From NCBI RefSeq assembly GCF_021391495.1, contig NZ_CP090063.1:2852001-2916000 (forward strand): a DNA stretch of 64,000 nucleotides. The letters run 5' to 3'. The stretch is from Amycolatopsis acidiphila (GTDB lineage Bacteria > Actinomycetota > Actinomycetes > Mycobacteriales > Pseudonocardiaceae). The notes beneath the pieces are model-generated. The model did no database searches. It had not been told where the DNA came from and saw nothing but the letters and a program-made list of their open reading frames with translations. Positions 34,901-41,861 of this stretch are shown here, one piece after another; the stretch's first letter is position 1, and each line of letters begins with the position of its first letter. Made by a program: the position numbers and the translations under genes.

Positions 34901-35205
34901 ACCGCTGGGACCCGCGACTGGCCGAGCGCTGGGACCTGGTCGCCTTCGGCGCCGAAATCGGGACGGCATACACCGAGCTGACCGACCCGTTGGAGCAACG
35001 CCGCCGCCTGGAAACCCAGTCGCTGCGGGCCGCGAGCGGGGACGTCGAAGCAATGGAACTGGACGAGGACTTCCTGCAGGCGCTGGAACACGGCATGCCC
35101 CCAACCGGCGGCCTGGGCCTGGGCATCGACCGCATACTCATGCTGCTCACCGGCGCCCCCATCCGCCACACCGTGCCCTTCCCCTTCACCCGCCCCCGCC
35201 ACTGA
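31945..35205 (+). CDS. lysX: LysX: bifunctional lysyl-tRNA synthetase / lysyl-phosphatidylglycerol synthase
   Basis: 1086 aa. The first about 240 residues hold six or more membrane helices. A DUF2156/MprF-type lysyl-transferase domain follows (VIFAPNGRAAVTYRVLAG, SFVPWGRRGLSLDLMRRD, RISLNFAMFRAVF), about residues 250-570. The rest is a lysyl-tRNA synthetase with an OB fold (VRVAGRVVALRDLGGVCFAR) and class II motifs (FRNEGVDATHNPEFTMLE and GGLGLGIDRILML). It charges tRNA and transfers lysine to phosphatidylglycerol, lowering surface charge and protecting against cationic peptides. ATG 31945 follows AGGAGG by 8 bases. It is flanked by two esterase paralogues in one operon. Confidence 0.95.
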   Translation: MAEGIPRWRRKAGGVVATVVQLGALMSVALLLWGGDHGFYRWTVGLFSLVNIPADANILIALVLALLGAALRRRKRAALDTLILFQFGGLLMTVAFEATLVWAPQVLVRERHPHLPVALWALTGAEVVSVGLIVLLFALRPAFPARLAPGAGRHALVIGVSGIVGVTLVGWGLLVVWPGTLGGLGDSFVWAANHATGELVQLRRLGVREGPAWIDLLLDLGSSLVVVATLSTFFRGVRSRRRRSDEEELKLRVLLAGHGEDDSLGYFATRRDKSVIFAPNGRAAVTYRVLAGTSIASADPIGDPQAWPQAIEAWLGEAHTYGWAPGVLGASERGARAYARAGLKALELGDEAVLDVREFSLSGPERRSVRQAVSRIERAGYTARVRRHSELTSSEMDGLLERAQQWRGAETERGFSMALSRLGDPSDGRCVMAEAYDASGELRGLLSFVPWGRRGLSLDLMRRDRDAENGLNEYLVAQVVAQAGRFGAQRISLNFAMFRAVFAAGERIGAGPVLRSWRAVLGVASRFFQLESLYRSNAKYGPEWEPRFLCYTSARRLARIGLVAGALEGFLPSSWRSARRAIAGGGVSEEFLARVREIDEIRTEPRPVRRPEQVRVRIAKLDRLRAAGIDPYPAGFARDTTLAQVAAEFAGLAPDSRTGREVRVAGRVVALRDLGGVCFARLRDVSGELQLMLGEDELWRCGVDLGDHVGVRGEVVTSRRGELSVLVAGWTVTAKCLHPLPDKRKGLADPETRVRRRYLDPDLPQLLRLRATVLRALRERLHDKDFLEVETPMLQAVHGGANARPFVTHINAYDMRMYLRIAPELYLKRLCVAGMERVFELNRNFRNEGVDATHNPEFTMLEAYQAYADYDCMRVLTRELVQQAAIAAYGAPVLRRPDGEHDISGDWPVVTVHDAVAKALGEPVTPSTTSAELRSFCAAAGVPFADDAGRGELVLAAFDQLVEPATVGPTFYTDYPRDVSPLTREHRWDPRLAERWDLVAFGAEIGTAYTELTDPLEQRRRLETQSLRAASGDVEAMELDEDFLQALEHGMPPTGGLGLGIDRILMLLTGAPIRHTVPFPFTRPRH

Positions 35206-35224
35206 GCTGAAGGACCGAAACCTT

Positions 35225-36319
35225 GTGAGCACGCTGGCTGAGCTGTCGCTGACCGACTGGTGGCCCCTGCGCGGTCTACTCGTCGCTGCTCTGGTGGTCA
35301 TCGGAGTTCTGGTGTGCCGAGTGCGGCGGCGCCCGGCGCGGGTCATGCTGAGCTTGTTGGTCGTGGTGCTGGCTGTGATGAACGTGTTGTCGTGGATCAA
35401 TGCGTCCTACGGGTACTACCTCACGATCGGCCAGGCGATCGGGCTGCCGGGCCGGGACGCCTCGTCGCTGGAAGCGCTCAACCGGTCCCGTATGCCGGCC
35501 TCAGGTGTGCTGATCAGCATCACGATCCCCGGCCACACCGCGCACTTCTCCGCACGTCCCGCCGAGGTGTACCTACCACCGGCCTGGTTCGCCCGGCCCC
35601 GCCCGAAACTGCCGGTGCTCCTGCTCCTGCACGGCACCCCCGGTTCCCCCACTGACTGGACGGACGGCGGCGGCGCCGCGGCGACTCTCGACGCGTGGGC
35701 CGGAGCCCACGCCGGGATCGCGCCCATCGTGGTGATGCCCGACATCAACGGCAGGTTCGACGCCGACACCGAATGCGTGAACGGCCCCGCCGGCCAGGCC
35801 GAGACCTACCTGACTCAAGACGTGCCCGACTTCGTCACAAGCCGCTTCTTCACGCAACCGCCCGGTAGTCACTGGGCCATAGCGGGTCTGTCCGAGGGAG
35901 GCTCCTGCGCGGTCATGCTGGTCCTGCGCCATCCGGCAAGGTTCGCGGTCTTCGCCGACTACAGCGGGCTGGCGGGACCCCGGTCGGGCGACGGCAATGC
36001 CCTTGGCGACACCGTTCCGGCCCTGTTCGGCAACTCGCTCGCCGAATTCCGCGCCCACGAGCCCGGGTGGCTGTTGACGCACCAGCGCTATCCCCAGGTG
36101 AACGGCTGGTTCGAGGTCGGCGACCAGGACGGCGACCCGCTGGCTGCGGCCCGGCAGCTGGAGCCGCTGGCGACCGCGGCGGGCGTGTCGGGCCGGCTGA
36201 CCATCGTCCCCGGCGGCGGCCACAGCTTCTTCCTCTGGCGCAAGGCGTTTGCCGACTCCTTGCCCTGGATCGCAAGCCGGCTCGGCCTGGCACCCGATGC
36301 CACCTCCCGACCTCGATAG
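35225..36319 (+). CDS. Membrane-anchored esterase (alpha/beta hydrolase), lysX-linked copy 2
   Basis: 364 aa from GTG 35225, 19 bases after lysX, with GAAGGA upstream. Membrane segments lie near residues 15-35 and 42-62. They are followed by WINASYGYYLTIGQAIG, which corresponds to VNASGSFYPTLGSLLG of copy 1. The esterase domain has VLLLLHGTPGSPTDW, the nucleophile elbow GLSEGGSC and the base in GGGHSFFLWRK. It is a clear paralogue of the gene before lysX, somewhat shorter. Shared operon and topology suggest that both act on the outer membrane leaflet, possibly on lysyl- or other aminoacyl-lipids. Confidence 0.87.
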   Translation: MSTLAELSLTDWWPLRGLLVAALVVIGVLVCRVRRRPARVMLSLLVVVLAVMNVLSWINASYGYYLTIGQAIGLPGRDASSLEALNRSRMPASGVLISITIPGHTAHFSARPAEVYLPPAWFARPRPKLPVLLLLHGTPGSPTDWTDGGGAAATLDAWAGAHAGIAPIVVMPDINGRFDADTECVNGPAGQAETYLTQDVPDFVTSRFFTQPPGSHWAIAGLSEGGSCAVMLVLRHPARFAVFADYSGLAGPRSGDGNALGDTVPALFGNSLAEFRAHEPGWLLTHQRYPQVNGWFEVGDQDGDPLAAARQLEPLATAAGVSGRLTIVPGGGHSFFLWRKAFADSLPWIASRLGLAPDATSRPR

Positions 36320-36365
36320 CGCTGTGCGCTTCCGCCGATTTCCCGCAGCGGGCGGTCCACGCTTG

Positions 36366-36568
36366 TCAGTCGCAGTGCCGGTCGCGCCACACGCTCCACG
36401 GCAATACCACAGCGACCGCGGCCGGCAAGAGCCACACACTGGCACTCCAGTACGGGCCACCCGGTAGGCGATCCCGAGCGCGAGGACCACCGCGACGGCG
36501 ATACGCCAGTCGTCACCAACGATGAAGTCGTACCAGAAGGCGCCGAATGCGCGGATCCGCGCGATCAC
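36366..36568 (-). pseudogene. Small membrane protein, frameshifted
   Basis: GTG 36568 with GGGAGG upstream starts MIARIRAFGAFWYDFIVGDD, then WRIAVAVVLALGIAYRVART. After this the expected second helix (VWLLPAAVAVVLPWSVWRD) appears only in another frame, ending at 36366. One frameshift near 36440 therefore breaks a protein of about 67 aa. It is the downstream partner of the larger membrane pseudogene (13 bases apart). Confidence 0.6.
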
Positions 36569-36580
36569 GGCAGCCTCCCG

Positions 36581-37318
36581 TCAGGCGCGGCGACCGCAGC
36601 GGGGACCACCCGACCGCCGAAGCAAAGCCACCAGTGCGAGCGCGAACAACGCCACCGCCGGGACGATAGCCAGCAGCGCGCCGTCGGCGCCGGGCCACTG
36701 GGCGCCTCCCCTCGCCACCCCAGAAGATTCCGAAGCCGGTGAGCATCACGCCGACGACGAACTTCAGCGTGTTCTCGGGAACCTTGGCCAGCGGGGCCCG
36801 GATGGCGAATCCCGCCACGGCGACGATGGCGACCGCACAACCGGCGGCCAGTGCCGCCAATGGGACGTCGTGCTGGTTGCTGCCGAAGGTCAAGGCGATG
36901 AAGGCGAGCTCCAACCCTTCCAGGAGCACGCCTTTGAACGACAGGGTGAAGGCGTACCAGTCGGCGACCAGACCGCGGGTGTGTGCCGGTGCCATTCGAG
37001 CAGCGGTCACCGCGGTCTGGAAGATCGCGGCCCCGTCGTGACGCGCCTCGTGCCTGCTCGCCCGCAGTGTCGCCTTGCGCAGCCACTGCAGCCCGAAGAT
37101 CAGCAGCAGCCCGCCGACCACCAGGCGCAGGCTGGTCAGCGGGATCACCGAGAGCGCCGGGCCGAGCGCGGCGATGAGCACGGCGAGCGACAACAGTGCC
37201 GCGAGCACCCCCATGCCTGCCGATCGCCAGTGGCGGACGGTCCGGCGGCGAGCACGGTGGTCACCGCCTCGACCGCGCATGCCAGGAACACCGCGAGGAA
37301 CAATGCTCCAGTAGTCAC
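36581..37318 (-). pseudogene. COG4280-like multi-pass membrane protein, frameshifted twice
   Basis: From GTG 37318 it reads TTGALFLAVFLACAVEAVTT, then shifts frame near 37245 into RHWRSAGMGVLAALLSLAVL. It continues through LRLVVGGLLLIFGLQWLRKA and GVLLEGLELAFIALTFGSNQ. A second shift near 36705 leads to GALLAIVPAVALFALALVAL and the stop at 36581. All pieces together make a normal member of a membrane family of unknown function, possibly a LysE/GDT1-like cation exporter. The small number of lesions means recent decay or sequence error. Confidence 0.65.
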
Positions 37319-37574
37319 CGCGATCTCTCTGCTGAACCGGAACCGATCGTGCGCCAACGAGTCTGACCGGTTGCGCCCGTGCCGCCAGTTTCCCAGGCTC
37401 TCACAGGACTTCTTACCTTGCTCTAACCTTCGCTTGACCGGCGCAACGCCCTGGCGTTCGTACGCTCGGTACCAGCGACATCATGCGTGTCGCCGATACG
37501 AGGAGAGCTAACGGGGATGCGGAGTCCGCGATTTGCGAGACGTCGTACGACGGTTGATGCAGGAGGACCCACCC

Positions 37575-38048
37575 ATGGCGACGCATGAACAGGATATCGG
37601 GGCCGGTGCTTCGACGGAGAAACCATCCGTACCGCCGGCGGGTGCGGTGCGTTGTTCCGACGCCGAACGTGAACGAACGAGTTCCGCGTTGTACGTCGCA
37701 GCGGGCGAGGGACGACTGTCGATGGATGAGGTCGAGGAGCGGCTGGTGCAGGTGTACACCGCACGGTACCGCCACGAGTTGGAGGCGACCAGCGCAGACC
37801 TACCGGCACCGGCCGCCGCAAGCGCGGGCTGGCGGCCTATTGCGACGATGGCGCGCCGACAGCTCGCCGCGGAGGTCGCCGCACTGACCGGCCGCGGCGC
37901 AGCCAGCCGGCGCCACAGGGTCGTGCTCGCGCTCGCCGCGTTCGCCATGGTGTTGTTCTTCGTCGTGACGGTGACGCTAGCCCTGCACGGCATCGCGGGA
38001 GACGGGCCGGAACATCACGACTTCGGCGCGGGGCGTGGGCCGGGTTAG
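37575..38048 (+). CDS. DUF1707 membrane protein
   Basis: 157 aa from ATG 37575, with AGGAGG 8 bases upstream. The DUF1707 domain (about 30-85) is typical: RCSDAERERTSSALYVAAGE, then GRLSMDEVEERLVQVYTARY. A basic linker leads to one membrane helix (RVVLALAAFAMVLFFVVTVTLAL, 115-137) and a short His/Gly tail. DUF1707 proteins are widespread in actinobacteria, and their function is not known. The gene stands alone. Confidence 0.87.
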   Translation: MATHEQDIGAGASTEKPSVPPAGAVRCSDAERERTSSALYVAAGEGRLSMDEVEERLVQVYTARYRHELEATSADLPAPAAASAGWRPIATMARRQLAAEVAALTGRGAASRRHRVVLALAAFAMVLFFVVTVTLALHGIAGDGPEHHDFGAGRGPG

Positions 38049-38304
38049 ACGGCGCAAGATCTCGCGCGGGAGGCTTCTAGGATGGACGTCCACGCCGATG
38101 ACGGTCGCGCGCGTGACAGGGTGATCGTCAACAGGTTTCTCGGATCACCCTGACGTACTGGATCATGATGTTCGCGGCCACGACGCTGGGCGAGACCAGG
38201 CTGCTGTGCTGGATCGCATTTGTGCTGACTCGCCCTCCGCGCTTCAAGAGGCGACTTCACCGGCCGGTCGACGTCGGTCCCTCTGGGAGCGCATTCCTGA
38301 TGAA

Positions 38305-39003
38305 TCAACGCAGAATGTTCACCGCGCGCGCGACGACAAGGGTCACCAGCACAAGAGACACCACGGACTGAAGGAGCATCGTCAGTTTCGCCCAGATCTT
38401 CAACGGCATCACATCAGTGGGGCTGAACGCGGTCGCGTTGGTGAAGGCCAGGTACAGATAGTCCACGTAGCCCGGCTCCCACTCGGCCGGCGCGAACTCG
38501 GGGTTGGCCATCTGCGGAAACAGCAGATCCGGATGAACCGCCGTGCCTGCCGCCCGCGCCGTTGGTCCTCCGCGGTCGAACTCCCAGTACCACAACGAGA
38601 ACACCACGATGTTGGTCAGGTAGATCGTTGCTCCCGCAGCCAGCAGGGGGCCGGCCTGGTCGGCGACCGAACCGTTGACAATGCCGTCGACGAGACGGAC
38701 CGCCGATCCCGCGTTGCCCGCGCTGACGACCAGCAGCAGACCTAGTGCGACCTTGCGAGCGTGCCGGTGCTCGGTACCTGCCCGGCCCGGGCCGAGTAGC
38801 ACCAACGTCACCAGTAGCAGGGCTGAGAGTGCGGGAAGCAACCAGTGCGGCTGGACGACCAGCTGGTCGGGAAGCACCATCTGCAGACCTATCACCGCGG
38901 CGACTGTGACCGCGGCGGGCCAACGGTGCGCACCGGCCGTCGAGCGCCGCCACGCGGGCAGTTGCCGTGAGGTCATGTCCGTGCTGCCTGAATCGTCAGG
39001 CAT
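38305..39003 (-). CDS. DUF1345-like integral membrane protein
   Basis: 232 aa with about five membrane helices. The C-terminal part YVDYLYLAFTNATAFSPTDV followed by IWAKLTMLLQSVVSLVLVTL resembles DUF1345 or two-helix ion-channel proteins, where the first motif sits in a pore-like loop. The function is unknown. ATG 39003 has no ribosome site of its own, but it lies inside the end of a 31-codon ORF (38996-39091) that does have AGGAGG. Translation is probably coupled. ATG 38976 and TTG 39027 are alternatives. Confidence 0.7.
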   Translation of the reverse strand: MPDDSGSTDMTSRQLPAWRRSTAGAHRWPAAVTVAAVIGLQMVLPDQLVVQPHWLLPALSALLLVTLVLLGPGRAGTEHRHARKVALGLLLVVSAGNAGSAVRLVDGIVNGSVADQAGPLLAAGATIYLTNIVVFSLWYWEFDRGGPTARAAGTAVHPDLLFPQMANPEFAPAEWEPGYVDYLYLAFTNATAFSPTDVMPLKIWAKLTMLLQSVVSLVLVTLVVARAVNILR

Positions 39004-39091
39004 GGCGGGGCAGTAGCGGCGATTCAACGGCTCTGGCCTGGGGAGCCTGAGCAGGCCCGTCAGGCATCGGCGCTACAAGCAGTCCCAGCAT
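38996..39091 (-). CDS. 31-codon leader ORF overlapping the membrane protein start
   Basis: ATG 39091 follows AGGAGG at ideal distance, and the ORF ends at TGA 38998-38996, a few bases inside the next gene, whose ATG is at 39003. The peptide (MLGLLVAPMPDGPAQAPQAR then AVESPLLPRHA) resembles no known protein. Its likely role is translational coupling or regulation of the downstream membrane protein. Confidence 0.5.
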   Translation of the reverse strand: MLGLLVAPMPDGPAQAPQARAVESPLLPRHA

Positions 39092-39327
39092 GTTCCACCT
39101 CCTTGATGCGCGCGAGTTCAATCTATGTGTGTGTCGCTCGGCTCGCTGGCCGGCGTTCTGTTCGTTCAGCGTCCTCTCAGGAAAGGTGACGTGCAGGACG
39201 GGGACGTAACGATCTGGATGGGCGCTGTGGACACCGAGCTGCCCAGCGAGAGGGCACACTTTCCGGTGGTCGTCGCTGTGAGGTTCCTGGGCATTCCGAG
39301 CCGTCAACGGTGGCTCCGGTGCTGGAA

Positions 39328-39825
39328 ACAGGATTCGCTCCGGTATCACGATGGGATCGCGCCTTACAGCACGTGGGCGGTCACCGCCGTCTCGGTCCCG
39401 GGGTGGGAGTCCGCCGTCGACCCGAATCGGGACTTCACATTCCTCATCGTCCATCAGGCCGGCACCCGACCCGGTGCAGGCCGTGACTGGTGCCCTCCGC
39501 GCCGACCGTGACTATACGAACACGGTCCCCCTCAGCGGCTATCCCTACGCCAGCGATTCACCCGGTCGTTGGCCGCGACACCCACCACGCAGTCCGGCCT
39601 CGACCAGCAACGGTTCGCATGCGCGGGATCTCCGGACGGTACCAGCGGCGGTCCGTGGGTCACCGCGGCGACCCCGGCAGCCGGGGAAGGTACGGTCGCC
39701 AGCGTGATTCGGCGGCTACGAGCGAGGTGGCGCCGCACCAGCACGTGTCTGCCGCACCAGCACGTGTCTACAGTACCTACTTCGGTGCGGATATCGACGA
39801 CCTCTACCGAAGGGCCGTTCACTGA
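39328..39825 (+). pseudogene. Trypsin-like serine protease, decayed
   Basis: Fragments in several frames line up with a secreted S1 protease: LRYHDGIAPYSTWAVTAVSV, DPNRDFTFLIV (around the catalytic Asp), and SGYPYAS. Next come CAGSPDGTSGGPWVTA (catalytic Ser) and, at the end, STYFGADIDDLYRRAVH. The catalytic His region and signal peptide are not recognisable upstream. One frameshift is caused by a 19-bp tandem duplication (39732-39769), and at least two others are needed. The protein would have been a small extracellular endopeptidase. Confidence 0.75.
39732..39769. repeat. 19-bp perfect tandem duplication
   Basis: GCCGCACCAGCACGTGTCT occurs twice in direct contact (39732-39750 and 39751-39769). 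Because 19 is not a multiple of three it shifts the protease frame. Deleting one copy restores GGAAPARVYSTYFGADID to the terminal frame. Confidence 0.95.
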
Positions 39826-39842
39826 CCGGAGTGCCGCTGACG

Positions 39843-40043
39843 ATGAGCGGGAGCACACTGGTCTCCGTGGGTGTGCCTCGGAAATCCGGCCCGGTTCCGA
39901 TGGGGCCGTCCCGGGTGCTGGCTCTCGTTGTTCTCACGGCCGGGATCGTCGCGGCAGGAGCGACTGCAGGCCCCTGGTGGTTTCTCTTCGGCTGCACGAT
40001 TTTCGCCTTGCTGTTCTTCGGCGACGACAGCACCGCGGGCTAG
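39843..40043 (+). CDS. Small membrane protein, unknown
   Basis: 66 aa from ATG 39843. A short N-terminal part is followed by a hydrophobic hairpin (VLALVVLTAGIVAAGATAGP then WWFLFGCTIFALLFFG) ending in an acidic DDSTAG. No family is recognised. A GGAG lies 11 bases upstream, rather far. It could be real or a chance frame; the two clean membrane helices favour a real gene. Confidence 0.45.
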   Translation: MSGSTLVSVGVPRKSGPVPMGPSRVLALVVLTAGIVAAGATAGPWWFLFGCTIFALLFFGDDSTAG

Positions 40044-40057
40044 CGTGGCAGTCGCCG

Positions 40058-41617
40058 TCAGGGGGTGGCGGAGTTGTCTGGCGGTACGGTGGGGACGGGG
40101 TTCGCGGCGGCTCCGGAGACGGCGAGGGCGGCGACGTTGTCGTGGGCGGGATGTGCGTGGCCTGCCGGTCCCGCGGCGTAGGTACTGAGCAGCCGCAGGG
40201 TGATCGCGCTGATCGCCTGGTGCGCGGTGGTGTCGTCGTGGTCGTTGGCGCAGCCGGGTTCGAGTGCGCAGATCCAGTACTGGGTTCCGGCGGCGAACAC
40301 GGCTGCTCCGCTGGGCGTGGTGTAGTAGCTGGTATCGGCGAAGCCGGGCCGGCCCTCGCAGGTCAGTGGGGAATGGAACAGTATCTCGATCGGGCGTGGG
40401 GTGGGCACCGCGAGATCGACCTGTTCGTATTCATTGCCGACCAGCCCGGGCAGCACCTGTCCGTTGTGGACGATCCCGGACAGCAGCCAGTTCGTCTCGT
40501 CAGCGGCTCGCAGGTCCGCGTGTACGGGGTTGCACTGGTAGAAATCCCCCAGTAACACGCTTTCGGGGCGGGGGAACGGCGGTGAGCGCCATTCTGTGGT
40601 CGCCTCGAGCGGGTTCGTCAGGTGGTCCGGATCTTCGTCGAAGGACTTGTAGTCCACTTCCAACCGGTCGGGCCCGAGTGCGGTGGGCTGGAAACGGATG
40701 TGCCGGTAGATCTCGTTGCCGCCGAAGAACGCCAGGTTGACTCCGTGGTCGCGGGCGGCGGTCACGTGCTGGCGCATCGCGGTGGACCAGTACTCGTCAT
40801 GCCCCAGTGTGACGATGGCGGCGGCACCATCGGCCAGATGGGGGTCGGCGTGGAGGTCGACGTCGGTGGCGTAGCCCAGGGGTAGACCCGCCTGTTCGGC
40901 GAACCGCAGCAGCGGCAGCTCGAAGTAGAGGAAGTCCCCGGCGCCTTGCATGTCCCTGGCTTGGTAGGGCCGGTCGAACGACACGGCGCGCGAGCGGTCG
41001 GCCTTGCTGCCCGACGGAGAGTTGTACAGGCTGTAGCCACCCCACTGGTTGTAGGCCTGCCAGGTGGTGACGGCGTTGACGATGACGATTTTGCCGTGGT
41101 TGTCCGGGCTTCGTACCGTCAGCGGCACGAACTGCTGAGCATTGTCGTCCCCGTCGAGACGGAACAGGTAGTCCCCGGGCGCCCAACCGTCGGTCGGCAC
41201 GGTGAGCGAGGGCTGCCAGGGTGCCACGACAGTGTTCGTGGGGTGTTGCACCACGGGGGCGGCCTGGACATGTCCTTGCTGTGGCGGGGACTGCCACACT
41301 CGGAGCGCGTCGGAGTCGCGGTAACCGCCCATCCGGTACGCGGTGACGGTGTAGTGCGCGGCGGTGGTGCTCACGAACAGCCGCACCTGTCGGCCCGGCA
41401 GTACGGAGGTGTGGTCGGTGTAGCCCTCGATCGCGTGCTCGGGGCCGGGATGGGTCAGTTGCCACCCGGGCGTCCCGGCGGGGCCCGGCAAGGATGAGGC
41501 CCGTGCGGCGCTCGGCTTGGGCCTGGCGGTCGGTGCCGGTGCCGCGGAGCAGGCCGCTGCCGCTGCTGCGACTGTCACGGCCGCGAGCAACGCGCATCCC
41601 ACTCTTTGCGTCGGCAC
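40058..41617 (-). CDS. Lipoprotein with N,N-dimethylformamidase large-subunit-like domain
   Basis: 519 aa from GTG 41617. A short signal with AAAAACSAAP suggests a lipoprotein. The bulk matches the DMFase large-subunit-like domain: TVTAYRMGGYRD, TTWQAYNQWGGYSLYNSPSG, and FLYFELPLLRFAEQAGLPLGYATDVDLH (split). GHDEYWS, GGNEIYRHIRF and Cys-rich ends of the domain follow. In N,N-dimethylformamidase this fold binds iron, but the many secreted actinobacterial relatives have unknown substrates. It is divergent from a phosphodiesterase across 244 AT-richer bases. Confidence 0.82.
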   Translation of the reverse strand: MPTQRVGCALLAAVTVAAAAAACSAAPAPTARPKPSAARASSLPGPAGTPGWQLTHPGPEHAIEGYTDHTSVLPGRQVRLFVSTTAAHYTVTAYRMGGYRDSDALRVWQSPPQQGHVQAAPVVQHPTNTVVAPWQPSLTVPTDGWAPGDYLFRLDGDDNAQQFVPLTVRSPDNHGKIVIVNAVTTWQAYNQWGGYSLYNSPSGSKADRSRAVSFDRPYQARDMQGAGDFLYFELPLLRFAEQAGLPLGYATDVDLHADPHLADGAAAIVTLGHDEYWSTAMRQHVTAARDHGVNLAFFGGNEIYRHIRFQPTALGPDRLEVDYKSFDEDPDHLTNPLEATTEWRSPPFPRPESVLLGDFYQCNPVHADLRAADETNWLLSGIVHNGQVLPGLVGNEYEQVDLAVPTPRPIEILFHSPLTCEGRPGFADTSYYTTPSGAAVFAAGTQYWICALEPGCANDHDDTTAHQAISAITLRLLSTYAAGPAGHAHPAHDNVAALAVSGAAANPVPTVPPDNSATP

Positions 41618-41861
41618 GTCAGCAGTGTCTCAGCACGTCGTAGTCGCTGCTGGTTCAGCGAAGGGGAATTTCTTTTGTTCAGGCGAATGATCCGTAGTCA
41701 ACGGAAGGCAAAAACCGCCCGGAAACGGGATATTCCGCTCGCGCGGCCAACCGTTAACCCGCCGTTTTTTCCGCATTTTCCTCCCGTGTGGCCGCCAGCC
41801 ACGACCTTCGCGTTGAGTTCCGTGCGGTCAGCCGGTTCTTGGCTCCTCAGGAGGAAACACT

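Noticed and set aside
31519..35400. 1293-codon minus-strand open frame opposite lysX
   Set aside because: Low-complexity Arg/Gln/His/Pro translation with no family match. LysX on the other strand has full domain support.
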